From Sporosarcina jeotgali (lineage in GTDB: Bacteria > Bacillota > Bacilli > Bacillales_A > Planococcaceae): a stretch of 64,000 bases of DNA. The DNA lies in contig NZ_CP116341.1 of NCBI RefSeq assembly GCF_033304595.1, positions 1,407,001-1,471,000 on the forward strand, given 5' to 3'. Of the stretch, positions 53,374-61,644 are shown piece by piece. The notes below the pieces were generated by a model that had not been told where the DNA came from, did not search any database, and saw nothing but the letters and a program-made list of their open reading frames with translations. The stretch's first letter is position 1; every line of letters starts with the position of its first letter. Position numbers and translations under genes: made by a program.

Positions 53374-53386
53374 TGGAGGGATGAAG

Positions 53387-53938
53387 ATGAGTTTAACTGG
53401 AATTGGAGTACTCTTAATAGGGGCTGCCTTTCTTATTCTTGCGATTTACATAGCTCGCGTATTAAATGGGGTAGCTGGCACACTCGGCGGTGTGAACAAA
53501 ACGCTTGATCAGCTCCCAGATCAATTGGATGGAATCCTGGGAGAAACTGGACAACTGATCCGGCATTCCAATGATACGCTGTCTGATGTGAATGAGAAGT
53601 TAGGGAATTTGACACCGGTGTTTGAAGTAGTGGGGGATGTCGGAAATACGACACGTAACTTAACCGCTTCACTGCATAACGCAACGGATGCGGGAAAACG
53701 TAAAGTAGATGGGCTGGACGAGGAAACTCGTAACAAATCCATTGGCGGTCTATATGGAACGGCAGCTTTAGGATACTTTGCCGTACGTAAAGGCAAAGCA
53801 ATGAAAAAATCATCAAGTTATCTTCGCCCGGGAACGATGCTAAATGAAGGTCAGCATCGTGCCAATGATATTCAGAGGATGAAAGCGGAGGCAGCAGCTG
53901 CTGCAAAGTCCGGTAAGTATGTGAAAAACGACTTATAA
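53387..53938 (+). CDS. DUF948 membrane-anchored coiled-coil protein (2)
   Basis: A 183-aa protein. ATG 53387 is preferred since GGAGGG touches the earlier ATG 53381. N-terminal helix (about 5-25), then heptad-rich LPDQLDGILGETGQLI and NDTLSDVNEKL, then a basic end (YFAVRKGKAMKKSSSYLRPG). The pattern is very like that of the third DUF948 protein (54116-54562), so the two are probably paralogues. Confidence 0.82.
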   Translation: MSLTGIGVLLIGAAFLILAIYIARVLNGVAGTLGGVNKTLDQLPDQLDGILGETGQLIRHSNDTLSDVNEKLGNLTPVFEVVGDVGNTTRNLTASLHNATDAGKRKVDGLDEETRNKSIGGLYGTAALGYFAVRKGKAMKKSSSYLRPGTMLNEGQHRANDIQRMKAEAAAAAKSGKYVKNDL

Positions 53939-53942
53939 AATG

Positions 53943-53974
53943 AAAAAAGCGCTGGCAGATGCCAGCGCTTTTTG
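53943..53974 (+). terminator. Terminator of the first DUF948 pair
   Basis: A perfect 13-bp stem (53944-53956 with 53961-53973). Confidence 0.88.
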
Positions 53975-54079
53975 TTTCGAGAAATTTAACTTAAACGATT
54001 CGCAGATCTAATCATTTAACGGAACACCGGCAGCGAAGTTCGCCGACACCAAGTGACATTGATACCTTAAGAAGGAAAA

Positions 54080-54110
54080 TTAAAAAAGCCAGTGCATGCA
54101 TGCACTGACT
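54080..54110 (-). terminator. Terminator of the second DUF948 pair
   Basis: A palindrome CAGTGCATGCATGCACTG (54090-54107) followed on the minus strand by TTTTTT. Confidence 0.75.
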
Positions 54111-54115
54111 CAAAG

Positions 54116-54562
54116 TTACTTCTTTAGAAATTCAGCTTCTGCTTTTACTTCCTTCTTGTTTTGCTGAAGATAGAAGAGGAATGACAAGAAGCCGTAAAGC
54201 CCTTGATACTTTTCACGTCGTGTTAAGTTGGCTGCGTCTGCTGTATTCTCTTTCAGCGTATTCGTTTTAATTAATGCGCTTTGTGTGAGGGAGCGAGCAG
54301 CTTCACCAGTATCTCCAACGATTTTGAAAAGAGGTGTGATTTCGTTCACTTGCTGATTCACGTTTCCAATTGTTTCGTTGCTTGTATTTAATACGAGCTG
54401 TGCTTGTCCGGTTACGTCATCCATAACATTTGGCAACTTTTCAGTGGTTTGTTTTAAATTCTCCATTACGTCTCCAAGTTTCTTGAGAGGTTTAATCAGA
54501 ATCACTACTAACACTGCAAAGGCGATTCCGATGACCAATACACCGATACCCATCCAATCCAT
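54116..54562 (-). CDS. DUF948 membrane-anchored coiled-coil protein (3)
   Basis: A 148-aa protein starting after GAGGTGATG. Helix about 3-23, heptads (NLKQTTEKLPNVMDDV, NTSNETIGNVNQQVNE), a PLFKIVGDTGEAARSLT segment that matches PVFEVVGDVGNTTRNLT in protein 2, and a basic YLQQNKKE end. It lies 16 bp behind protein 4 on the minus strand. Confidence 0.82.
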   Translation of the reverse strand: MDWMGIGVLVIGIAFAVLVVILIKPLKKLGDVMENLKQTTEKLPNVMDDVTGQAQLVLNTSNETIGNVNQQVNEITPLFKIVGDTGEAARSLTQSALIKTNTLKENTADAANLTRREKYQGLYGFLSFLFYLQQNKKEVKAEAEFLKK

Positions 54563-54578
54563 CTACATCACCTCTAAG

Positions 54579-55100
54579 TTAGTTTTTTTGCTGCGGTTCA
54601 GGCAATCTCTTTTGAGGAGAGGGAAGTAAATCTGTTCTCCCTGTGTTTTGCTTGCCCTGAGTGGAAGTATAAGAAGCTTTCGTTTGTTTTGCTTTTTCAC
54701 GTTTTGCTCGGAAATAAATACTGGCAGCGATTCCAGTGATGGTATTCGCTTTCTGCATCAAGTCTTTGTGTTTTGGATCAGGTGTGCTGATTTGTTCAGA
54801 CAGCGATTGAAACGACTTATTCATATGTACCGTTGAATCGTCCAATTTTTCAGCTGTCTTTGAAACACTATTCAATGAGTGCAATTTACGCTCTACATCT
54901 TCTGTAATACGATTGGTATTTTCGAGTAGTTCGTTTGCTTGATCGGTAATGCCGTTCAACTTTCCCTGCATACTTGTTAATGTTTCGGACACTTCATTCA
55001 TCGTTGCTTTAGCACTTTTTAAAGTAGTAATCACAAATATTGCGATGAGAAGAAGTGATAGTGCGGCAATTGCTGCACTTACATACAAAAGAATTTCCAT
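54579..55100 (-). CDS. DUF948 membrane-anchored coiled-coil protein (4)
   Basis: A 173-aa protein. ATG 55100 follows GGAGTGG. Helix about 2-24, long heptad segment to about 100 (VSETLTSMQGKLNGITDQ, KLHSLNSVSKTAEKL), and a basic, Gln/Pro-rich C-terminal tail. Its KLHSLNSVSKTA matches KLDALNSVAETA of protein 1, so the two pairs (1+2 and 4+3) look like copies of one duplicated operon that now face each other. Confidence 0.82.
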   Translation of the reverse strand: MEILLYVSAAIAALSLLLIAIFVITTLKSAKATMNEVSETLTSMQGKLNGITDQANELLENTNRITEDVERKLHSLNSVSKTAEKLDDSTVHMNKSFQSLSEQISTPDPKHKDLMQKANTITGIAASIYFRAKREKAKQTKASYTSTQGKQNTGRTDLLPSPQKRLPEPQQKN

Positions 55101-55199
55101 TCCACAATCCACTCCATTCTGACTGTCGTCTGCAACTTAACCCACATACCTAGTTGTACCACTATTCCATTGTGCATAAACACTTCAAGACATGCAAGT

Positions 55200-55544
55200 T
55201 CAACTATAGTAGAAACCCATAGCAATGAACATCATGATGAAAATTGGAATTCCAGTAAGGAACAATATTCTTGGGCTCATGGAAAATACTTCAGAAGGGG
55301 AGCGCATGGACTCCAAATCTTCCTTCGTATGCTTGAAGGACAATACTTTTCTCATACTGCTATTGAAAAAATCAAATGAACCAGTACGGAAAATATAGAC
55401 AATTCCTCCTACAAAGAGCAGCAGACCGCCAACGTAAAATGAATTATTAATATACGCTAACAATGTTATTCCGTCACTTAAAGCAAAACATAGAATGAAA
55501 ATAATAAGTTGACCAAATAAAAATAACAGTGTGACTTTTTTCAA
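55200..55544 (-). CDS. DUF3899 family membrane protein
   Basis: A 114-aa protein with three helices and a TTG start after AGAGG. The layout (two N-terminal helices, loop GSFDFFNSSMRKVLS, soluble stretch, last helix) fits DUF3899. Function unknown. Confidence 0.72.
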   Translation of the reverse strand: MKKVTLLFLFGQLIIFILCFALSDGITLLAYINNSFYVGGLLLFVGGIVYIFRTGSFDFFNSSMRKVLSFKHTKEDLESMRSPSEVFSMSPRILFLTGIPIFIMMFIAMGFYYS

Positions 55545-55712
55545 ATTTCTAACCTCTTTTTCTATTTCCTAGTTATATTCACTATGTATAATACAATACT
55601 ATTACAATTTTAACAAAGAAAATACGCCAAGAAACCGCTTACCGACACAATTTAGCGGCAATTCACATTCGTCAATTGGTTATGGCTAGTAAAATTTCTT
55701 TTGAAAAACACT

Positions 55713-55740
55713 TTGACTTAAGAGAATTTAATTGTATAAT
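55713..55740 (+). promoter_or_regulatory. Promoter of the opp operon
   Basis: TTGACT (55713-55718), 16-bp spacer, perfect TATAAT (55735-55740), about 48 bp before the oppA start. Confidence 0.75.
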
Positions 55741-55787
55741 GAAATAGTGTTAATTCTTCAGACAATTATAAAAAAGGGGGCTATAAC

Positions 55788-57509
55788 TTGAAGAACACGA
55801 AATGGTTGTTACTAATGGCACTGACATTAGTACTAAGTATCTTCCTTGCTGCTTGTGGCGGTACGGATGATAAAAAAGAAGATACAACTAAAGATGACGG
55901 CAAAGATGAGAATGCAACTGAAACACCAGCAAAGGAAGACGGTGAGCCGGACGCTGAGCAGATTTTGAACTTAGCTGAATCTGCTGCAATCCCTTCTGTT
56001 GACTCAGCAATCGTTGAAGATGCAGTCGGATTCAACGTATTGAATAACGTTAACGAAGGTCTTTACCGTTTAGACCAAGAAAACAAGGCTATTCCAGCAA
56101 TGGCTTCTGAAGAAGCAACTGAAAGTGAAGATGGACTTACGTATACGTTCAAACTTCGTGATGCAAAATGGTCTGATGGAACACCAGTAACAGCTGAAGA
56201 TTTCGTATTTGCTTGGCAGCGTGCTATCGATCCTGCAACTGGATCACCTTACGGACCATTCATGATGTCTGGTACTGTTAAGAACGCTACAGCAATCAGT
56301 GAAGGCAAAATGGATAAGAAAGAACTTGGAATCGTTGCGAAAGATGAAAAGACTTTGGAAGTTACACTTGAGCGTCCAGTTCCTTATTTCCTTTCATTGA
56401 TGTCATTCGGAACATTCTACCCGCAAAAAGAAGCATTCGTAACTGAAAAAGGCGATGCATATGCTACAAACTCTGATAACCTTCTTTATAACGGACCATT
56501 CACACTTACTGACTGGGACGGAACTGGCGGAAGCTGGGTTTACAAGAAGAATGATGAGTATTGGGATGCAGAGAACGTAAAGCTTACACAAATCAATGTA
56601 AACGTTGTTCAAGATTCAGCAACTGCTGTTAAACTTTACAAAGATGGAAAGCTTGACCGCGCTGGAGTATCTGGCGACTTGGCAATGCAGTATTCTACAG
56701 ATGAAGAGGCTGTCCTTCAACCGGAAACTTCTGTATTCTACATGAAGTTCAACCAAGAAAAAGGCGGTAAAGAAACACCGCTTGCTAACGAAAACATCCG
56801 TAAGGCAATCGCAAAATCATTCCAAAAAGAAGACCTTGCTGACGTTGTTCTTGCTAACGGATCACTTCCTGCAAACTTCCTAGTACCAAAAGATTTCGCA
56901 TACGATGAAGATGGTAAAGACTTCCGCGAACTAAGTGGAGATCACTTAGAATACAATGCAGAAGAAGCAAAAGATCTATGGGCAGCAGGATTGAAAGAAC
57001 TTGGAGTTGACTCTCTCGAACTTGAAATCTTAGGCGGAGATACTGACCTTTCTAAGAAAATGGACGAGTACTTCAAATCACAGCTTGAAACAAATCTTGA
57101 AGGCTTGACTATCAAGCTTAAAGAAGTTCCTTTCGCAGTTCGTCTTGAACTTGACGGTAACCAAGACTATGATATTCAAATTTCTGGTTGGGGCCCTGAC
57201 TTCCAAGACCCAATTTCATTCCTAGACTTGTTCGTTACTGATGGAACTAACAACTTAATGTCATACTCAAACCCAGAATATGACAAGTTGATTGCTGATT
57301 CAAAAGGAGATCTTGCTTTGAAGCCAGCAGAGCGTTATGAAGCTTTTGCAAAAGCTGAAAAAATCCTTCTTGATGAGGATGCGGCAATTGCACCGATTTA
57401 TCAGCGTGGATTAATTTTCCTTGAAAAACCATACTTCAAAGGTTTAGTAAGTCACCCATTCGGTGCTGACTATAGCTTCAAGTGGGCTTATATTTCAGGT
57501 AAAGAATAA
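55788..57509 (+). CDS. oppA: Oligopeptide ABC transporter substrate-binding lipoprotein
   Basis: A 573-aa exported lipoprotein with a TTG start after GGGGGC. Signal peptide ends in LAACGG (Cys about 22); an acidic linker of about 40 residues follows; then a family 5 extracellular solute-binding fold with the typical FKLRDAKWSDGTPVTAEDFVFAW (about 122-144, split in reading). It captures oligopeptides outside the cell and delivers them to OppBC. It is the first gene of the operon; a hairpin between oppA and oppB probably makes OppA more abundant than the rest. Confidence 0.93.
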   Translation: MKNTKWLLLMALTLVLSIFLAACGGTDDKKEDTTKDDGKDENATETPAKEDGEPDAEQILNLAESAAIPSVDSAIVEDAVGFNVLNNVNEGLYRLDQENKAIPAMASEEATESEDGLTYTFKLRDAKWSDGTPVTAEDFVFAWQRAIDPATGSPYGPFMMSGTVKNATAISEGKMDKKELGIVAKDEKTLEVTLERPVPYFLSLMSFGTFYPQKEAFVTEKGDAYATNSDNLLYNGPFTLTDWDGTGGSWVYKKNDEYWDAENVKLTQINVNVVQDSATAVKLYKDGKLDRAGVSGDLAMQYSTDEEAVLQPETSVFYMKFNQEKGGKETPLANENIRKAIAKSFQKEDLADVVLANGSLPANFLVPKDFAYDEDGKDFRELSGDHLEYNAEEAKDLWAAGLKELGVDSLELEILGGDTDLSKKMDEYFKSQLETNLEGLTIKLKEVPFAVRLELDGNQDYDIQISGWGPDFQDPISFLDLFVTDGTNNLMSYSNPEYDKLIADSKGDLALKPAERYEAFAKAEKILLDEDAAIAPIYQRGLIFLEKPYFKGLVSHPFGADYSFKWAYISGKE

Positions 57510-57529
57510 ACGTTAGACAGCTGAATAAC

Positions 57530-57567
57530 GGGAGTATATGGTGGGTTAACGCCATATACTCTCTTTT
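57530..57567 (+). terminator. Partial terminator between oppA and oppB
   Basis: GAGTATATGG (57532-57541) pairs with CCATATACTC (57552-57561), then CTTTTT. Read-through would supply oppBCDF. Confidence 0.85.
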
Positions 57568-57594
57568 TAATAATAGTGAGTTTTGTGAATTTTT

Positions 57595-57608
57595 TGTAAG
57601 TGCTTTCA
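57595..57608. promoter_or_regulatory. Possible cre site before oppB
   Basis: TGTAAGTGCTTTCA fits the cre consensus at all fixed positions but one (T for the central C). It lies past the oppA terminator and could adjust read-through or a weak internal promoter. Confidence 0.3.
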
Positions 57609-57670
57609 TTCTGAAAAATAACCGTCACGTGGGTTTCATATAAATCAGTACATAGATCTGGAGGTGCACC

Positions 57671-58603
57671 ATGGTTAAATATGTCGGAAAACGAATTATC
57701 TATATGTTTATAACAATGTTTCTAATTGCGACTGCAACATTTTTCTTAATGCAAACATTACCGGGTTCGCCAATTGCTTCGTATAGCAAATTGACTGAAA
57801 CTCAGAAACAAAATGTTGAGAAGAAGTATGGTATTGATAAGCCGAAACCAGTTCAATACGCAATCTATATGAAGAACTTGGCTAAAGGTGATTTAGGGAC
57901 CTCGTTTGCATTTAAGAATAAAAGTGTAAATGACCTTCTTGCTTCACGCATTAAGCCTTCCTTTATACTTGGAGCCCAGGCGATGGTCTTCGGTACGATA
58001 ATCGGGATATTGCTTGGTATGATTGCGGCATTAAAACAAAATACTTTCTGGGATTATGGGAGCACGTTCTTTGCGATATTAGGAATCTCGATTCCTTCAT
58101 TCGTTTTTGCAACGATGCTACAATATTACATTGCTTCACAGTGGCACCTTTTACCGGTTGGACTATGGAATGACGGCTGGAAATCGAGTATTCTTCCATC
58201 AATCGCATTGGCAATGGGACCACTTGCATTGTCTGCCCGTTTCATCCGTACAGAAATGATTGAAGTTATGGGATCTGATTACATTACTCTTGCGAAAGCA
58301 AAAGGTGCAAACGGATTTGAAATCGCATTTAAACACGCATTCCGAAATGCATTGATCCCATTGATTACTGTTTTAGGACCGGTTGCAGCAGGGCTGGTTA
58401 CAGGTTCACTCGTAGTTGAGCAAATATTCGCGATTCCTGGAATCGGTGAGCAGTTTGTTTCTTCAATCATGGTGAACGACTTTGCAACAATTATGGGTAC
58501 AACCTTATTCTTCTCAGCATTCCTAATTGTTGTTATTTTCATCGTGGATATTTTATATGGAGTCATTGACCCTCGTATCCGCTTGTCTGGAGGGAAAGCA
58601 TAA
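57671..58603 (+). CDS. oppB: Oligopeptide ABC transporter permease OppB
   Basis: A 310-aa permease with six helices. YIMFITMFLIATATFFLMQ-type helix at the start, an extracytoplasmic loop (TETQKQNVEKKYG) typical of OppB/DppB, and the EAA loop that contacts the ATPases (LAKAKGANGFEIAFKHAFRN, about 208-227). Start follows GGAGGTG. Its stop and the start of oppC overlap as TAATG. Confidence 0.93.
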   Translation: MVKYVGKRIIYMFITMFLIATATFFLMQTLPGSPIASYSKLTETQKQNVEKKYGIDKPKPVQYAIYMKNLAKGDLGTSFAFKNKSVNDLLASRIKPSFILGAQAMVFGTIIGILLGMIAALKQNTFWDYGSTFFAILGISIPSFVFATMLQYYIASQWHLLPVGLWNDGWKSSILPSIALAMGPLALSARFIRTEMIEVMGSDYITLAKAKGANGFEIAFKHAFRNALIPLITVLGPVAAGLVTGSLVVEQIFAIPGIGEQFVSSIMVNDFATIMGTTLFFSAFLIVVIFIVDILYGVIDPRIRLSGGKA

Positions 58604-59622
58604 TGAAAAAAGATCTCGAACAGCTGCCTCAAGATCAATTTGAACGTATTGAAATCGATAGTTCTCATGCTGAACGTATTGAGAAACCAAGTTTAAGTTT
58701 CTGGCAAGATGCTTGGCTGCGCCTCCGCAAAAATAAGGCGGCAATCGTTAGTATGATCGTACTTGTATTACTAGTAATCATGGCGTTAGTCGGACCCCAT
58801 CTGAATGGCCATGACGGTGCGGAACAAAACTTAAGACACGCAAATCTTCCACCTAAAATGCCTGGAATTGAAAAATTGGGGATTATGGATGGTGTAGGTA
58901 ATTTAAGCGGTAATAAAGTCGATTTGTATGCAATGAAAAAAGTGGATGAGTATTATTGGTTCGGAACAGACGGGCTAGGCCGCGACTTATTTACGCGGCT
59001 TTGGGAAGGTACTCAAATTTCACTGCTCATTGCATTTGTTGCAGCTCTAATTGACTTAGTGATCGGGGTATTATACGGAGGAATTTCCGGATACTTCGGC
59101 GGTCGGACAGATGATATTATGCAGCGTATTGTAGAGATTTTGATTGGTATACCAACACTGATTGTAGTAATACTCATGATCATGCTGATGGAGCCGGGTA
59201 TAGGGGCCATCATTATTGCCATCTCTATTACAGGATGGATCGGAATGTCTCGTATTGTACGTGCTCAAATTTTGAAATTTAAAAACCAAGAATTCGTACT
59301 AGCAGCTCGTACATTAGGAACAAACGACTCTAGAATAATTGGCAAACACTTAATGCCAAACGTATTGGGCATTATCGTGATAAATACAATGTTTACAATT
59401 CCAAACGCAATTTTCTTTGAAGCGTTTCTAAGTTTCATTGGAATCGGGCTGCAGCCGCCAGCAGCGTCACTGGGTACACTCATTAATGATGGATATAAAG
59501 TTATGGAATTCCAACCATACGTATTGTTGTTCCCATCCATCGTTATTAGTGTCTTGATGATTGCCTTCAACTTGATTGGTGACGGTTTACGTGATGCACT
59601 CGATCCGAAAATGAAAGACTGA
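58603..59622 (+). CDS. oppC: Oligopeptide ABC transporter permease OppC
   Basis: A 339-aa permease. A cytoplasmic N-terminal 50 residues, first helix about 45-65, a loop with the FGTDGLGRDLFTRLWEG motif of OppC (about 125-141), and the EAA loop LAARTLGTNDSRIIGKHLMP (about 230). It overlaps oppB by one base and is followed 15 bp later by oppD. Confidence 0.93.
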   Translation: MKKDLEQLPQDQFERIEIDSSHAERIEKPSLSFWQDAWLRLRKNKAAIVSMIVLVLLVIMALVGPHLNGHDGAEQNLRHANLPPKMPGIEKLGIMDGVGNLSGNKVDLYAMKKVDEYYWFGTDGLGRDLFTRLWEGTQISLLIAFVAALIDLVIGVLYGGISGYFGGRTDDIMQRIVEILIGIPTLIVVILMIMLMEPGIGAIIIAISITGWIGMSRIVRAQILKFKNQEFVLAARTLGTNDSRIIGKHLMPNVLGIIVINTMFTIPNAIFFEAFLSFIGIGLQPPAASLGTLINDGYKVMEFQPYVLLFPSIVISVLMIAFNLIGDGLRDALDPKMKD

Positions 59623-59637
59623 TAGGAGGAAAGCGAA

Positions 59638-60699
59638 ATGAGTAAAATATTACAAGTTAAAGATTTAGAGCTTTCCTTCCATACGTTTGCTGGTGAAGTG
59701 AAAGCGATTCGCGGAGTGAATTTCGATTTAAATAAAGGGGAGACACTTGCAATTGTTGGTGAGTCGGGATCGGGTAAGTCGGTTACGACAAAGTCAATCA
59801 TGCGTTTGCTGCCTGAATCAAGTTCTGAATTTAAAAACGGAGAAATTCTTTTTGATGGCAAAGATTTGACGAAGCTGCCAGAAAGAGAGATGCAAAAAAT
59901 CCGTGGTAAAGATATTTCAATGATCTTCCAGGATCCAATGACTTCATTGAATCCAACGATGACGATTGGTAAACAAATTATGGAACCGATTTTAAAACAC
60001 CAAAAAGTGAGCAAAGCGAAAGCGCGTAAAGTGGCGATTGAATTGCTCAACATGGTCGGGATTCCAAATGCAGAAAACCGTTACAAAATGTACCCTCACC
60101 AATTTTCAGGCGGGCAGCGTCAGCGTATCGTTATTGCAACGGCGCTGGCATGCAATCCGCAGATTCTAATTGCGGATGAGCCGACTACGGCATTGGACGT
60201 TACGATTCAAGCTCAAATTTTAGAGCTGATGAAAGATATTCAAAAGAAAATTGATACGTCAATTATCTTCATTACACACGATTTGGGTGTAGTTGCAAAC
60301 GTCGCAGATCGTGTTGCTGTTATGTACGGCGGAATGATTGTTGAAATCGGCACAGTCGATGAAATCTTCTACAATCCGCAGCATCCTTATACATGGGGGC
60401 TATTAAGTTCTATGCCTTCTATGGATCTAAACGAAGAAAAACTGTATGCTATTCCGGGCACACCGCCTGATTTGTTGAATCCTCCTAAAGGGGATGCATT
60501 TGCTCTTCGCAGTGAGTATGCGCTGAAGATTGATATGGAACAGCCGCCTCCATTTTTCCAAGTGAGTGATACGCACTATGCGGCAACTTGGTTATTGCAT
60601 CCGCAAGCACCTCAAGTGGAGCCGCCGGCAGGAATTATTGAGCGTATGCGTACTTTCCCAGGCAGCAGATACTATGAAGCAACAGGAGGGCGTGCGTAA
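59638..60699 (+). CDS. oppD: Oligopeptide ABC transporter ATPase OppD
   Basis: A 353-aa ATPase. Walker A GESGSGKSV (about 41-49), signature FSGGQRQRI (about 158), Walker B ILIADEPTTALD (about 177), and the C-terminal oligopeptide-transporter region with PGTPPDLLNPP. This region often holds an iron-sulfur cluster with several Cys, but those Cys are absent here. Start follows AGGAGG. The stop overlaps the oppF start as TAATG. Confidence 0.93.
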   Translation: MSKILQVKDLELSFHTFAGEVKAIRGVNFDLNKGETLAIVGESGSGKSVTTKSIMRLLPESSSEFKNGEILFDGKDLTKLPEREMQKIRGKDISMIFQDPMTSLNPTMTIGKQIMEPILKHQKVSKAKARKVAIELLNMVGIPNAENRYKMYPHQFSGGQRQRIVIATALACNPQILIADEPTTALDVTIQAQILELMKDIQKKIDTSIIFITHDLGVVANVADRVAVMYGGMIVEIGTVDEIFYNPQHPYTWGLLSSMPSMDLNEEKLYAIPGTPPDLLNPPKGDAFALRSEYALKIDMEQPPPFFQVSDTHYAATWLLHPQAPQVEPPAGIIERMRTFPGSRYYEATGGRA

Positions 60700-61643
60700 T
60701 GTCTGATGTATTATTAGAAGTTAAAAATCTAAAACAATATTTCAATCAAGGAAAGCCGTCCGAAGTCCGCGCGATTGACGACATCAGCTTCTCGATTAAC
60801 CGAGGCGAGACGTTCGGCCTTGTTGGAGAATCGGGTTGCGGTAAATCTACGACAGGACGGACAATTATCCGGCTCTATGATGCAACAGATGGAGAAGTGC
60901 TTTTTAACGGAGTGAATGTCCAAGATAAGAAATCAAAAGCCGGAAACAAGGATTTCAACCGAAAAATGCAGATGATTTTCCAGGATCCCTATGCGTCATT
61001 GAATCCTCGAATGAAAGTTATGGATATTATTGCTGAAGGGATCGATAATAACGGTCTTGCAAAATCTAAAAAAGAGCGTAAAGAAAAAGTAATCTCCCTG
61101 CTTGAAACTGTTGGACTGAATCGCGAGCACGCCGAACGTTATCCGCACGAATTCTCCGGCGGTCAGCGCCAGAGAATCGGGATTGCACGTGCACTTGCTG
61201 TTGATCCTGAATTCATCATTGCGGATGAGCCGATTTCCGCTTTGGATGTATCCATTCAGGCCCAAGTCGTTAACTTGCTTAAAGACTTGCAAGAAGAACG
61301 CGGACTGACGTATTTGTTCATCGCGCACGATTTATCGATGGTGAAATACATTTCTGACCGTATTGGCGTTATGTATTTTGGGAAACTCGTTGAGATGGCG
61401 TCTGCGGATGAGCTGTACCGCAATCCGATGCATGCATATACGAAGTCACTGCTTTCAGCAATTCCGCTTCCAGACCCAATCTACGAGCGTTCACGCGTAC
61501 GTACTCCATACAATCCAAAAGATCATAACTATGGACCAGATGTGCACGTGGAGTTCCGTGAAATCGCTCCTGAACACTTCGTTCTTTGCTCTGACAAGGA
61601 ATTCGAAGAAATGAAAAAGAGCTACGTACCAAAAGACATTTAA
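60699..61643 (+). CDS. oppF: Oligopeptide ABC transporter ATPase OppF
   Basis: A 314-aa ATPase, second of the pair. Walker [10 protein letters not shown], signature FSGGQRQRI, Walker [13 protein letters not shown], and the C-terminal region [12 protein letters not shown]. It ends 3 bp before the inverted repeat of the IS element, so its native terminator may have been displaced by the insertion; a hairpin inside the IS end can still stop transcription. Confidence 0.93.
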   Translation: MSDVLLEVKNLKQYFNQGKPSEVRAIDDISFSINRGETFGLVGESGCGKSTTGRTIIRLYDATDGEVLFNGVNVQDKKSKAGNKDFNRKMQMIFQDPYASLNPRMKVMDIIAEGIDNNGLAKSKKERKEKVISLLETVGLNREHAERYPHEFSGGQRQRIGIARALAVDPEFIIADEPISALDVSIQAQVVNLLKDLQEERGLTYLFIAHDLSMVKYISDRIGVMYFGKLVEMASADELYRNPMHAYTKSLLSAIPLPDPIYERSRVRTPYNPKDHNYGPDVHVEFREIAPEHFVLCSDKEFEEMKKSYVPKDI

Positions 61644-61644
61644 T

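Noticed and set aside
55101..55199. Sigma-B promoter for the DUF948 pair
   Set aside because: GTTTAT and AGGTAT are both present but about 24 bp apart, too far for sigma-B.
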